DNA of 58,013 nucleotides from RGIG8748 sp045545635 (GCA_045545635.1 JAZQBI010000164.1:1-58013); one strand, 5' to 3'; positions 1-7,759 are shown, numbered from the stretch's first letter. Notes: generated by a model from the sequence alone, not told the origin. Program-made: numbers and translations.

Positions 1-203
1 CTTTACCTCCGTCGGTTTAATTTTCTTTCATTATATACTAACACAAATAAAAATTCAATTCAATTAAAAGACATAATTTTATCAAAATATCCCTTAGTAC
101 ATTACAACGATTTTACAATTGTAACAGACAATTTACAATAGTGACATTATTTTTACGGATATTTCCTAAAAATTGCATACTTTTTGCAATATATGTAAAT
201 GCA

Positions 204-233
204 TTGACCTTATGGCAGATGCTTTGATAAACT
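204..233 (+). promoter_or_regulatory. possible sigma-A promoter for the small ORF at 274
   Basis: TTGACC at 204-209 is followed 18 bases later by TAAACT at 228-233, about 40 bases before the start codon at 274. The -10 match is only moderate. The rest of 1-273 is AT-rich and no other feature was recognised in it. Confidence 0.35.
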
Positions 234-273
234 GAAAAGGATGATAAAATTAAACTAAGACGGAGGAAATGTA

Positions 274-447
274 ATGAGCGAAGAGTGTATTTCAGAAAAC
301 AAAAAGTACTGTGTGTGGGTAAACTCCGTCAACAAAATTATTTATCTCAAAGAAGTACCGAATACCAAAAAGATAGCATTTGATACAGAAGATGCAAGTC
401 TGGAATTCGCATCAAAGCTTCTTTTCAAGGGATATACCATAGGATGA
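274..447 (+). CDS. small hypothetical protein (57 aa)
   Basis: An ORF of 57 codons starts at ATG 274 behind a strong ribosome binding site (GGAGG at 262-266) and ends in TGA at 445-447. The product begins MSEECISENKKYCVWVNSVN. It has two cysteines, an internal hydrophobic-aromatic stretch (NKIIYLKEV) and a C-terminal part that could form a helix (DASLEFASKLLFKGYTIG). There is no signal peptide or membrane segment. I do not recognise the family. The good Shine-Dalgarno, codon use like the neighbouring genes and a plausible upstream promoter argue that it is real. It lies upstream of the infC promoter and appears to be its own transcription unit. Confidence 0.6.
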   Translation: MSEECISENKKYCVWVNSVNKIIYLKEVPNTKKIAFDTEDASLEFASKLLFKGYTIG

Positions 448-466
448 AAAATTTTTGAAAAAACAC

Positions 467-495
467 TTGACAACAAGGAGTTTTGATGGTAATAT
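467..495 (+). promoter_or_regulatory. sigma-A promoter of infC-rpmI-rplT
   Basis: A consensus TTGACA at 467-472, a 17-base spacer and TAATAT at 490-495 preceded by TGG (an extended -10). Transcription would start near 502, giving a leader of about 155 bases before infC. Confidence 0.8.
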
Positions 496-501
496 ATCTA
501 G

Positions 502-613
502 GTAAAGCAAAGCAGAGGTCCACCTCTCACCTTACGGTTTAAAGGTATCGGTAGGGTAGATAACTTGTATTTTATTGTATAAGTGGGTGGATTTCGCCCA
601 CTTTTCTTTTTTT
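502..613 (+). ncRNA. infC operon leader RNA (L20-leader type)
   Basis: The leader contains a hairpin AGAGGT/ACCTCT around 514-527, a second imperfect pairing ACCTTAC/GTAGGGT around 530-556, and ends in an intrinsic terminator. Position, length and architecture match the L20-binding autoregulatory leaders known upstream of infC-rpmI-rplT in Firmicutes, where excess L20 favours premature termination. The assignment rests on gene context and visible pairing; I could not run a covariance model. Confidence 0.65.
581..613 (+). terminator. attenuator terminator before infC
   Basis: The stem AAGTGGG/CCCACTT (581-587 with 597-603) is followed by a T-rich run (TTTCTTTTTTT). It lies inside the leader, between promoter and first gene, so it is an attenuator and not the end of an upstream gene. 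Confidence 0.75.
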
Positions 614-658
614 GGGAAAGTCGGATTTTGCAAAGCAATTTATTTTTGGAGGTGCTTT

Positions 659-1171
659 ATCATCAGTAACAAGGAAATGTTGATCAATGATGAAATCAAA
701 GAGAAAGAAGTCAGAGTCATTGATTCCGACGGCTCACAGCTCGGCATACTTCCCCTGGCAGATGCCAAAGCAAAGGCAGATGCAAAGAATTTGGATTTGG
801 TACTTATTGCACCGCAGGCAAAACCTCCTGCATGCAAGATTATGGACTATGGTAAATACAAGTTTGAACAGGGTAAGAGAGAGAAGGAAGCCCGTAAGAA
901 TCAGCGTATAGTAAATATCAAGGAAGTTCGTATTACGCCTTCCATAGATGTACATGATTTCAATACCAAGGTTAATCAGACAATCAAATTCTTAAAATCC
1001 GGTGATAAGGTCAAGGTTACTGTAAGGTTCAGAGGTCGTGAATTGCATCACACACAGCTCGGTATGGATCTTCTTACCAAGTTCGCCGAAGCTATAACTG
1101 AAGCAGGAAATGTTGAAAAGGCTGCCAAGCTTGAAGGAAGAAATATGTCTATGGTAGTCGCACCCAAGTAA
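659..1171 (+). CDS. infC: translation initiation factor IF-3
   Basis: IF-3 binds the 30S subunit, prevents premature 50S joining and proofreads the start codon and initiator tRNA. The N-terminal domain (LINDEIKEKEVRVIDSDGSQ) and C-terminal domain (EVRITPSIDVHDF, KVTVRFRGRE) are both complete. I place the start at ATC 659 (or the adjacent ATC 662), 6-9 bases after GGAGG at 648-652, giving M-ISNKEMLINDEI and about 170 residues. The ATG at 677 is too far from the ribosome binding site, and the longer reading from 575 runs back through the attenuator. Rare AUU/AUC starts are a known feature of infC, allowing IF-3 to repress its own translation. First gene of an operon with rpmI and rplT. Confidence 0.96.
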   Translation: MISNKEMLINDEIKEKEVRVIDSDGSQLGILPLADAKAKADAKNLDLVLIAPQAKPPACKIMDYGKYKFEQGKREKEARKNQRIVNIKEVRITPSIDVHDFNTKVNQTIKFLKSGDKVKVTVRFRGRELHHTQLGMDLLTKFAEAITEAGNVEKAAKLEGRNMSMVVAPK

Positions 1172-1211
1172 AATAATTTAGATTTTAAAAATCGGAAGGA
1201 GTGTAAATGCA

Positions 1212-1409
1212 ATGCCTAAAATCAAAACTCACAGAGGTGCTGCAAAAAGATTCGGTCTTACAAAGAGCGGTAAGGTAAAGCTTAACCAGGCTTTCAGAAG
1301 ACACATTTTGACAAAGAAGTCCACCAAGAGAAAGAGAGCATTAAGAAAGCAGGCATATGCTGCTAAGGCTAATGCAGCTACAATCAAGAGACTGATACTT
1401 TATAAATAA
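1212..1409 (+). CDS. rpmI: 50S ribosomal protein L35
   Basis: A 65-residue, very basic protein beginning MPKIKTHRGAAKRFGLTKSG, the canonical L35 N-terminus, with the usual KKSTKRKRALRK stretch near the middle. Full length for the family. It is a structural component of the large ribosomal subunit. It lies 40 bases after infC and 21 bases before rplT, the conserved infC-rpmI-rplT order, and should share their promoter and leader control. Confidence 0.97.
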   Translation: MPKIKTHRGAAKRFGLTKSGKVKLNQAFRRHILTKKSTKRKRALRKQAYAAKANAATIKRLILYK

Positions 1410-1430
1410 AATTGAGGGAGGCGTTTTAAA

Positions 1431-1787
1431 ATGGCTAGAGTAAAAGGCGCTATGGCTACAAGAAAGAGACGTAAGAGAGTTTTAAAACTCGCTAAAGGAT
1501 ACAGAGGTGCAAAGAGTAAGCTTTTCAGAACTGCTAAAGAAGCTGTAATGAAGTCATTATCCTATGCATACATCGGCAGAAAGCAGAAGAAGAGAGATTT
1601 CAGAAGACTCTGGATTACCAGAATCAGCGCTGCTTGCAAAATCAACGGAACAACATATTCCAAGTTTATGAACGGTCTTAAGAAGGCTGACATCAACATC
1701 AACAGAAAGATGCTTTCCGAGATTGCAATTGCAGATCCCGCTGCTTTTACCGAATTGGTAGAAAAGGCTAACGCTGCACTTAACTAA
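1431..1787 (+). CDS. rplT: 50S ribosomal protein L20
   Basis: 118 residues beginning MARVKGAMATRKRRKRVLKL, typical L20: a long basic N-terminal tail that threads into 23S rRNA, followed by a globular domain (SYAYIGRKQKKRDFRRLWI). L20 is needed for early 50S assembly and in Firmicutes represses its own operon by binding the infC leader, which fits the structured leader at 502-613. Preceded by GGGAGG. Last gene of the operon; a strong terminator follows. Confidence 0.97.
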   Translation: MARVKGAMATRKRRKRVLKLAKGYRGAKSKLFRTAKEAVMKSLSYAYIGRKQKKRDFRRLWITRISAACKINGTTYSKFMNGLKKADININRKMLSEIAIADPAAFTELVEKANAALN

Positions 1788-1820
1788 TGTCACAAAACCG
1801 CATTGAGCGGTTATGTCTAT

Positions 1821-1867
1821 AACAGAAAAGGCACTGCGAATACGCAGTGCTTTTTCTGTTTTTTTGT
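1821..1867 (+). terminator. intrinsic terminator after rplT
   Basis: The long stem AACAGAAAAGGCACTGCG paired with CGCAGTGC-TTTTTCTGTT around a short AATA loop is followed by a run of T. It separates the ribosomal protein operon from the phage-like block. Confidence 0.9.
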
Positions 1868-1940
1868 AGGCGAATTGCGTAGTGAAAACGAATTAAAATA
1901 AAAGCGTAGGACATCTTCAAATAAATACAGGGAGGTAAAT

Positions 1941-3707
1941 ATGGAAGAAAATACGCTTTACATTCCAAAGCTTACAAAAGACCACATAAGAGAAGCCACG
2001 GCTACCCTTGGCACCTACAAACGTGCCAAGACAAATCTGGAACGCAGAATTGTCGAAAATGAGCAGTGGTGGAAGATGCGTCACTGGGAGCTTATACGAA
2101 GAAAAAATTATTCAGATCCTGAGCCTGCATCGGCGTGGCTTTTCAATAGTATTGCCAACAAGCATGCAGATGTAATGGATAATTATCCCGAGCCGTGTAT
2201 TCTGCCAAGGGAGAGAGGCGATATGGAAATGGCAAAAATGCTGTCAAAAATTATTCCCGTGGTTTTGGAGTACAATGATTTTGAAAAAACCTATTCCGAT
2301 GTGTGGTGGTACAAGCTGAAAAACGGCACAGGATGCTATGGTGTATTCTGGAACAGCTCACTTCTCGGAGGTTTGGGTGATATTGATATCAGACAAATTG
2401 ATATTCTCAACATCTTCTGGGAAAGCGGAATAAAGGATATTCAGGACAGCAGAAACATTTTTACGGTAGAGCTTGTGGATACGGATATTCTGGAAAAAAT
2501 GTATCCTGAGCTAAAGGGCAAGATATCCTCCGGCGGTGTGGAGGTTACAAAATATCTCTATGATGACGAAGTGGATACAAGCAAAAAAAGTACAGTCATA
2601 GATTGGTATTACAAGAAAAATATCGGTTCACGGACGGTTCTTCACTATTGCAAGTATGTGGGAGATAACATTCTCTATGCATCAGAAAATGATCCTCTTT
2701 ATGCCGAGACGGGTTTTTATGAACACGGAAAGTACCCCTTTGTGTTTGACACCATGTTCATAGAGGAGGGAACTCCCTGCGGATTTGGATATATTGATAT
2801 TATGAAGGATGTGCAGATGTATATCGACAAACTCAATCAGATAATAATCCGCAATGCCCTTCAAGCAGGAAAGCGAAGATTTTTTATATCCGATTCCAGT
2901 GGTATCAATGAGGAGGAATTTGCCGATTGGTCCAGAGAATTTGTACATGTGGCAGGCAATATGGATGACCGCAATATACGGGAGATAACGGTATCCCAAT
3001 TGGATTCTTCGGTGATTGCAATACTCAATCAAAAGATAGAAGAACTCAAGGAAACAAGTGGAAACCGTGATGTTTCACAGGGCGGCACTACATCGGGCGT
3101 TACTGCGGCAAGTGCCATAGCAGCCCTGCAGGAGGCAGGAAGCAAGCTGTCAAGAGATATGATTAAAGGCTCTTACAGGGCATTTCGGGAGATTAATCAC
3201 CTTGTTATAGAGCTCATAGGACAGTTTTACGGTGAAACCAGAAGCTTCCGTATTACAGGAGATGATGGCGGTGTGGATTTTGTGGATTTTGCAAACAATC
3301 TTCAAGGATGGGACTTAAGGATGAAAAAGCCGATTTTCGATATATCCGTTACAAGTCAGAAGAGCAGTCCGTTTTCAAAAACCGCACAGAATGAGCTTGC
3401 CAAAGAGCTTTATGCGGCAGGCCTGTTTAATCCAAATATGGCACAAAGTGCTCTTGTTTGTCTGGAAATGATGGATTTCGACGGTAAGGACAGTGTGATT
3501 TCCAAGGTGAGTGAAAACAGCATACAAAGCAGAGAAATAGCTATGTTAAACGACAGAATTCAGAAGCTTACAGAGCTTGTAAACCGTGCCTACGGCACCA
3601 AAATAGGCTTGGAAGAAACTCCTGCCATTACAAAAAACTCCTCGGCAAAATCTCCTCTTCCATCAGATTCCAGAGTAAAAACGGCAAGAAAAACCTTAGG
3701 CATTTAG
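1941..3707 (+). CDS. phage portal-like protein
   Basis: 588 residues with no signal peptide or membrane segment. Similarity recalled from sequence reading: an N-terminal helical part with paired tryptophans (EQWWKMRHWE), a beta-rich middle (residues about 130-300), the stretch FGYIDIMKDVQMYIDKLNQI typical of portal 'wing' regions, then TTSGVTAASAIAALQEAGSK and a helical C-terminus. Portal proteins form the dodecameric ring through which phage DNA is packaged. The start is supported by GGGAGG eight bases upstream. No terminase precedes it and no capsid or scaffold gene follows, so packaging cannot be completed from this locus. The frame is intact and codon use resembles the host, arguing for maintenance. 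The portal call is probable, not proven. Confidence 0.65.
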   Translation: MEENTLYIPKLTKDHIREATATLGTYKRAKTNLERRIVENEQWWKMRHWELIRRKNYSDPEPASAWLFNSIANKHADVMDNYPEPCILPRERGDMEMAKMLSKIIPVVLEYNDFEKTYSDVWWYKLKNGTGCYGVFWNSSLLGGLGDIDIRQIDILNIFWESGIKDIQDSRNIFTVELVDTDILEKMYPELKGKISSGGVEVTKYLYDDEVDTSKKSTVIDWYYKKNIGSRTVLHYCKYVGDNILYASENDPLYAETGFYEHGKYPFVFDTMFIEEGTPCGFGYIDIMKDVQMYIDKLNQIIIRNALQAGKRRFFISDSSGINEEEFADWSREFVHVAGNMDDRNIREITVSQLDSSVIAILNQKIEELKETSGNRDVSQGGTTSGVTAASAIAALQEAGSKLSRDMIKGSYRAFREINHLVIELIGQFYGETRSFRITGDDGGVDFVDFANNLQGWDLRMKKPIFDISVTSQKSSPFSKTAQNELAKELYAAGLFNPNMAQSALVCLEMMDFDGKDSVISKVSENSIQSREIAMLNDRIQKLTELVNRAYGTKIGLEETPAITKNSSAKSPLPSDSRVKTARKTLGI

Positions 3708-3724
3708 GAAAGGGAGCGATATAT

Positions 3725-3904
3725 ATGTATGCAAGAGTTGTAAATGGTGTGGAACAGGAATTCTACGGTGATATTCTGCGGTATACCAGAGACGAAGACG
3801 GAACTATGTATTACATACAGATTATCAATCCCACGGAGAGGGATTTCAATGATGCGGGATTTTATCGGGTACACATTCCCGGTGAGGAAGAAAAGGAAAG
3901 ATGA
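3725..3904 (+). CDS. small hypothetical protein in phage-like block (59 aa)
   Basis: Starts at ATG 3725 after GGGAG and ends at TGA 3902-3904. The product begins MYARVVNGVEQEFYGDILRY and is rich in acidic and aromatic residues, with a probable beta-strand pattern (GTMYYIQIINP) and a charged tail. No signal or membrane segment. It sits between the portal-like gene and the small membrane protein, with 1-17 base gaps, so is almost certainly co-transcribed. Its position would fit a small virion or head-tail accessory protein, but the sequence alone does not show a function. Confidence 0.6.
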   Translation: MYARVVNGVEQEFYGDILRYTRDEDGTMYYIQIINPTERDFNDAGFYRVHIPGEEEKER

Positions 3905-3905
3905 T

Positions 3906-4124
3906 ATGAAAAAAAGAATATTCAGTAAACTCATAGTAGTTTTTTGCATACTGGAAATGGCGTTAATGCAGGTGTGGTCTATGAGGATAGCCGATACCAA
4001 TCAATTTTTGGTAACCGGACTTATCACGGCAAATCACGCTGTATTTGGCGGTGAACTTCTTCTTTTGTGCATCAAGAGAATATTTGGTTCGAAAAATGAG
4101 GAGGGACACGAATGGAAAGAGTGA
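3906..4124 (+). CDS. small two-helix membrane protein, holin-like
   Basis: 72 residues starting MKKRIFSKLIVVFCILEMAL at ATG 3906, one base after the previous stop. Two hydrophobic stretches (about residues 8-24 and 36-56) flank a short polar loop, and the tail is charged (KRIFGSKNEEGHEWKE). Its 3' end overlaps the lysin gene by 13 bases, suggesting translational coupling. Size, topology and direct linkage to a lysin fit a holin or a membrane anchor for the lysin; this is inference from context, as the family is not recognised. Confidence 0.6.
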   Translation: MKKRIFSKLIVVFCILEMALMQVWSMRIADTNQFLVTGLITANHAVFGGELLLLCIKRIFGSKNEEGHEWKE

Positions 4125-4834
4125 TACAAACAGCACTTGGCGAAGTGGGATATCTGGAAAAGTCATCAAAATCCAATCTGTATTCCAAAACGGGCAATTC
4201 CGGAAGCGCCAACTATACAAAATATGCCAATGATATGAGTAAATACAGTCCGGGAATTTTTGCAAACGGCTATGCATGGTGTGATACCTTTGTGGACTGG
4301 TGCTTTACCAATGCATACGGAAGCGAAACAGCACTTAAGCTTATACACGGTTGGAGTGCATACACACCGACATCCGCAGGGTATTTCAAAAATCACAATC
4401 AATGGCATTCCACACCCAAAAAAGGTGATGTGGTGTTTTTTAAAGATGCCAAAGGAACCATATGTCACACAGGCATTGTCTGCAGTGTAGCAGACGGAGT
4501 TATAACCACCGTGGAGGGTAACACCTCCGGTGCAAATGGTGTGGTGGCAAACGGCGGCGGAGTTGCAAAAAAGAAATATTCCGTAGGTTACAATAGGATT
4601 GCAGGCTACGGACGACCGGACTACAGTCTGGTAGAAAGAAAGGAACAAATCGAAAGGGGAGAAAAAGGTATGTATAACAAAATAGAGGACTGCCCCCTCT
4701 GGTCGCAACCGTATATAAAGGCGGCAGTAAACAGTGGTTACATCAAGGGCACGCCTGACGGGAAACTCAATCTTGATGATACCAGAATATGGTGTCTTGT
4801 TCTTATGCTTCGCATAATGGGCGTTATGCAGTGA
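4112..4834 (+). CDS. CHAP-domain peptidoglycan hydrolase (endolysin-like)
   Basis: 240 residues. The CHAP fold is seen at about residues 45-160: catalytic Cys57 in GYAWCDTFVDWC, His119 in ICHTGIVC, and the third polar residue in VEGNTSG (Glu135 or Asn137). CHAP enzymes cut peptidoglycan as amidases or endopeptidases. There is no signal peptide, as expected for a holin-dependent endolysin. A C-terminal segment (about 190-228, LWSQPYIKAAVNSGYIKGTP) resembles half of an S-layer homology repeat and could bind the cell wall. Overlaps the upstream small membrane protein and is followed 11 bases later by an XhlA-like gene, a complete lysis-module arrangement. Confidence 0.85.
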   Translation: MERVIQTALGEVGYLEKSSKSNLYSKTGNSGSANYTKYANDMSKYSPGIFANGYAWCDTFVDWCFTNAYGSETALKLIHGWSAYTPTSAGYFKNHNQWHSTPKKGDVVFFKDAKGTICHTGIVCSVADGVITTVEGNTSGANGVVANGGGVAKKKYSVGYNRIAGYGRPDYSLVERKEQIERGEKGMYNKIEDCPLWSQPYIKAAVNSGYIKGTPDGKLNLDDTRIWCLVLMLRIMGVMQ

Positions 4835-4845
4835 GGCGGTGTCAT

Positions 4846-5121
4846 ATGGAAGAAAAGGAAATATGGGAGCGGATGGCGTTTGTTGAGTCCAGTGTTAAAT
4901 CTGCACATCACAGACTCGACCGTATTGAGCATCTTGCAGATTCAATACATTCTCTTGCATCGGAAATGAGAGAGATGCGTAGCGACTTTACCAATGTGCT
5001 TGAAAGGGTGGAGAATATAGAGCAAAGACCTGTAAGAAGGTACGATGTACTTGTGAATAGCTCAGTTACCGCCCTTGTAAGCGGTGTACTCGGGTATTTT
5101 ATATGCATATTTTTTGTGTAG
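4846..5121 (+). CDS. XhlA-like coiled-coil membrane protein
   Basis: 91 residues starting MEEKEIWERMAFVESSVKSA at ATG 4846, after GAGGCGG. A long amphipathic coiled coil with hydrophobic heptads (residues about 10-62) is followed by one C-terminal membrane helix (SSVTALVSGVLGYFICIFFV). This layout is characteristic of the haemolysin XhlA family, which works with a holin and amidase in host lysis by the defective Bacillus phage PBSX. Upstream in-frame codons exist but lack a ribosome binding site, so the start at 4846 is preferred. Sits between the lysin and the LL-H-type holin gene. Confidence 0.75.
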   Translation: MEEKEIWERMAFVESSVKSAHHRLDRIEHLADSIHSLASEMREMRSDFTNVLERVENIEQRPVRRYDVLVNSSVTALVSGVLGYFICIFFV

Positions 5122-5124
5122 TAG

Positions 5125-5430
5125 GTGAATAGTGTGTACATTTTTTTAGCATTGTTTCTTTTGGTGAGCATAATTTTTTATCTTGCAGTAAGACGGAAAA
5201 ACATCATAGAATGGCTTGTGTGTATGTGTGCCGAGGCAGAGATGACATACGGCTCCGGAACGGGATATCTCAAGCTGCGTGATGTGTATTCCGAGTTTGT
5301 CAAGGTATATCCGATTATGGGAGCGATAATGCCCTTTGACACTTTTTCCGCACTGGTGGATAAAGCACTGAAATCCCTCAAGGAAAAGCTTGCAGAAAAT
5401 GAAATGATTAATGAAATAGTTACAGGTTAG
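5125..5430 (+). CDS. LL-H-type phage holin-like protein
   Basis: 101 residues. An N-terminal membrane helix (VYIFLALFLLVSIIFYLAV) is followed by a basic turn and a cytosolic helix pair containing AEMTYGSGTGYLKL, which resembles the conserved GTG-K motif of the LL-H phage holin family. The start is GTG 5125 (or GTG 5134); neither has a strong ribosome binding site, so translational coupling to the preceding gene, four bases upstream, is likely. Last gene of the phage-like block; a bidirectional terminator follows at once. Confidence 0.6.
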   Translation: MNSVYIFLALFLLVSIIFYLAVRRKNIIEWLVCMCAEAEMTYGSGTGYLKLRDVYSEFVKVYPIMGAIMPFDTFSALVDKALKSLKEKLAENEMINEIVTG

Positions 5431-5432
5431 CA

Positions 5433-5480
5433 AAACAAAATGGTGTAAAAATTCATTGGAATTTTTACACCATTTTGTTT
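5433..5480. terminator. bidirectional intrinsic terminator
   Basis: A near-perfect palindrome (AAACAAAATGGTG...CACCATTTTGTTT with A/T runs inside the stem) lies between the convergent LL-H-like gene and malQ and overlaps the malQ stop codon. Confidence 0.85.
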
Positions 5481-6963
5481 ATATTCTGTCGTATAACCTT
5501 GTAATTCCCCCAAGAAATTCAACTGCCTTATCCGATAGCATATCCTCACTCATCCGCCATCTCCAGTTAAGTCCAAAGGTGCCCGGGGTATTTATCCTTG
5601 CTTCCTCGCCAAGTCCCAGTATATCCCACATAGGCAGAATAACAATAGAAGCCGGAGAATGCATTACAGAGCATATAAGGGATTTATACATTTTGTTTTC
5701 GGGAGTATAGAAGTTCCACAGGTATCTTCGTACATTTTCCCTTGCATTGGCACCGAGGTTGCGGAACCATGAGGATATAGGCTCATTATCGTGAGTTCCG
5801 GTATATGCAACGCAGTGACCGGGATAGTTGTGAGGCAGATAATCCTGAAAAGCACCCCCGTCTCTCTCGTCAAAGGCAAATTCCAGAACCTTTATTCCCA
5901 TAAAGCCGGTATCTTTAAGGAGCTTTCGAACATCGTCGGTGATAAAACCAAGGTCCTCGGCAATTATTTCCTTTTTGCCCAGGGCTTTTTCTATTGCATC
6001 AAAAAGCTCAATACCTGGTCCCTGTTCCCAGCTTCCCTCACGGGCATCGGGCATACCGTAGGGTATGCGGTAGAATTTTTCAAAGCCTCGGAAATGGTCT
6101 ATTCTAAGCACATCATAAAGCTTAAAGCTATGGCTTATTCTGGATATCCACCACTTATATCCCTCTTCTTTGTTTCTCTGCCAGTTGTACACGGGATTTC
6201 CCCAATTTTGACCTAAGGGGCTGAATCCGTCGGGGGGACATCCTGCAACAAATGAGGGTTTTCCTGATTTGTCCAGCATAAAAAGTTCGGGATTGCTCCA
6301 TACATCAGCACTGTCGGGTGCTACATATATGGGGATGTCACCGATTATTTTAATATTTTTACTGTTTGCATAAGCCTTCAAGTCCTGCCATTGGCAATAG
6401 AATTTATATTGTATGAATTTATAGAAGTTCACATCATCAAGGAGAAATTCTTTGTATCTTTGGAGGCTTTGGCGGTTTCGGATGTCCTCGTCCCAGTCAA
6501 TATAGTTTTTGCCTCCAAAGTGATTCTTGATTGCCATAAAGAGGCAGTAATCCTCAAGCCAATGGCTGTTTTCCGATTCAAACTCTCTGAATTTTTCTTC
6601 AGAAGAAAAACTACTGCTTTTATAGGCTTTTCGCAGCAAGTCAAATCTCGCACTGTATATTGCCGCATAGTCAATATAGTGCATATCGGAGCCAAAGTAC
6701 GCTTTATCGCATTCTTCCTTTGACAACAGTCCTTCATCTGTAAGCTTTTCAAGACTTACCATATATGGGTTTCCGGCAAAGGCGGAAAAAGCCTGATAGG
6801 GGGAATCTCCGTAGCCGGTATGACCAAGGGGCAGAATTTGCCAGTAGCTTTGATGACTCCTTTCCAGAAAGTCCACAAAATCATATGCACTTTTTGAAAA
6901 GCAACCTATGCCATATTTGGATGGCAGGCAGGTTATCGGTAGCAATACTCCTGATTTTCGCAT
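5479..6963 (-). CDS. malQ: 4-alpha-glucanotransferase (amylomaltase)
   Basis: 494 residues, normal length for the bacterial GH77 family. The N-terminus MRKSGVLLPITCLPSKYGIG and the early motif GYGDSPYQAFSAFAGNPY are diagnostic. The catalytic region includes RIDHFRGFEKFY (nucleophile Asp), IIAEDLGFIT (acid/base Glu) and TGTHDNEP. MalQ disproportionates maltodextrins, releasing glucose and making longer chains that glycogen phosphorylase can attack. Last gene of a four-gene minus-strand operon with phosphorylase, PTS IICB and an EEP-family enzyme; ten bases separate it from the latter. Confidence 0.96.
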   Translation of the reverse strand: MRKSGVLLPITCLPSKYGIGCFSKSAYDFVDFLERSHQSYWQILPLGHTGYGDSPYQAFSAFAGNPYMVSLEKLTDEGLLSKEECDKAYFGSDMHYIDYAAIYSARFDLLRKAYKSSSFSSEEKFREFESENSHWLEDYCLFMAIKNHFGGKNYIDWDEDIRNRQSLQRYKEFLLDDVNFYKFIQYKFYCQWQDLKAYANSKNIKIIGDIPIYVAPDSADVWSNPELFMLDKSGKPSFVAGCPPDGFSPLGQNWGNPVYNWQRNKEEGYKWWISRISHSFKLYDVLRIDHFRGFEKFYRIPYGMPDAREGSWEQGPGIELFDAIEKALGKKEIIAEDLGFITDDVRKLLKDTGFMGIKVLEFAFDERDGGAFQDYLPHNYPGHCVAYTGTHDNEPISSWFRNLGANARENVRRYLWNFYTPENKMYKSLICSVMHSPASIVILPMWDILGLGEEARINTPGTFGLNWRWRMSEDMLSDKAVEFLGGITRLYDRI

Positions 6964-6973
6964 AAAACACCTC

Positions 6974-7759
6974 TTAGAATTCTGAAATCACACCAAAATG
7001 GTCGGATATTATATTATACCGCTTGGAATCAAAAATTGTAGCGGAATTTTTTATATATTTTTTTTGCTTTGAAAATATATAGTCCACACGGATGCCTTTG
7101 CAGTTTTTCTCCCAGCCTGCAATTTTGCCGTTTACTGTGGCATAGCCCTGCTTTTTCTCTGCATCCCTATAGGTGTCGTGCCATCCGTGAGACAGTACAT
7201 ATTCGTATGCCTTTTCAGTATCGGGTGCATTAAAATCGCCTCCGAGAATAACATCATTGTATTTTATGAGTGCACTATTTAGCTTTTCAAATTGCAGCTT
7301 AAAGGGTTCTTCCTCGTCATCCCACCAACCCATATGGGTGTTGCATACCCATATTCCGCCGGTTTTTACCATCAGTGCTTTTCGTGTTTTCCAGTTTGTA
7401 TAGTCATCATTTTTTGAAAGTAATATTTCTTTCACATTCTGTATAGGAGTACGGCTCATTACTGCAAGACCTTCGTCATACATTTCATATCCGCATTTAA
7501 TTCCCATCCAGACAAAATAGTAGGGTTTTCCGGCTTTTTCAAACATTTTTGAAAGTTTGAGTGCGTGGTTATCCTCTTTTATGGGCATGTCGGATAATCC
7601 GTATATTGACTCTGCTGTGGGTTTTGACGAGGTTTGGTTTACTTCCTGCAAAAGAAGTATATCTATATCTGCTTTGGTCACGGCATCAACAAAAATGCGG
7701 CATTTTTCCTCATAGCTTTCTTCCATAAGACTATGGGTGTTTAATGAAAGTATTTTCAT
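6974..7759 (-). CDS. endonuclease/exonuclease/phosphatase (EEP) family hydrolase
   Basis: 261 residues with the EEP metal-dependent hydrolase motifs in order: MKILSLNTHS, LLLQEVNQ (metal-binding Glu), NTHMGWW (catalytic His), GGDFNAPD and ISDHFGV (C-terminal Asp-His pair). No signal peptide, so it is cytosolic. The family covers nucleases, phosphodiesterases and sugar or lipid phosphatases, so the substrate cannot be read from sequence. Its stop is 10 bases before malQ and its start abuts the PTS gene stop, so it is part of the alpha-glucan operon. That suggests, but does not prove, a role on a phosphorylated sugar made by the PTS. Confidence 0.85.
   Translation of the reverse strand: MKILSLNTHSLMEESYEEKCRIFVDAVTKADIDILLLQEVNQTSSKPTAESIYGLSDMPIKEDNHALKLSKMFEKAGKPYYFVWMGIKCGYEMYDEGLAVMSRTPIQNVKEILLSKNDDYTNWKTRKALMVKTGGIWVCNTHMGWWDDEEEPFKLQFEKLNSALIKYNDVILGGDFNAPDTEKAYEYVLSHGWHDTYRDAEKKQGYATVNGKIAGWEKNCKGIRVDYIFSKQKKYIKNSATIFDSKRYNIISDHFGVISEF

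Noticed and set aside
575..658. N-terminal extension of infC
   Set aside because: The extra residues are read through the attenuator stem and the ribosome binding site; IF-3 similarity begins at ISNKEM.
1941..5430. Complete inducible prophage
   Set aside because: No integrase, repressor, terminase, capsid or tail genes and no flanking repeats; the block is only 3.5 kb.
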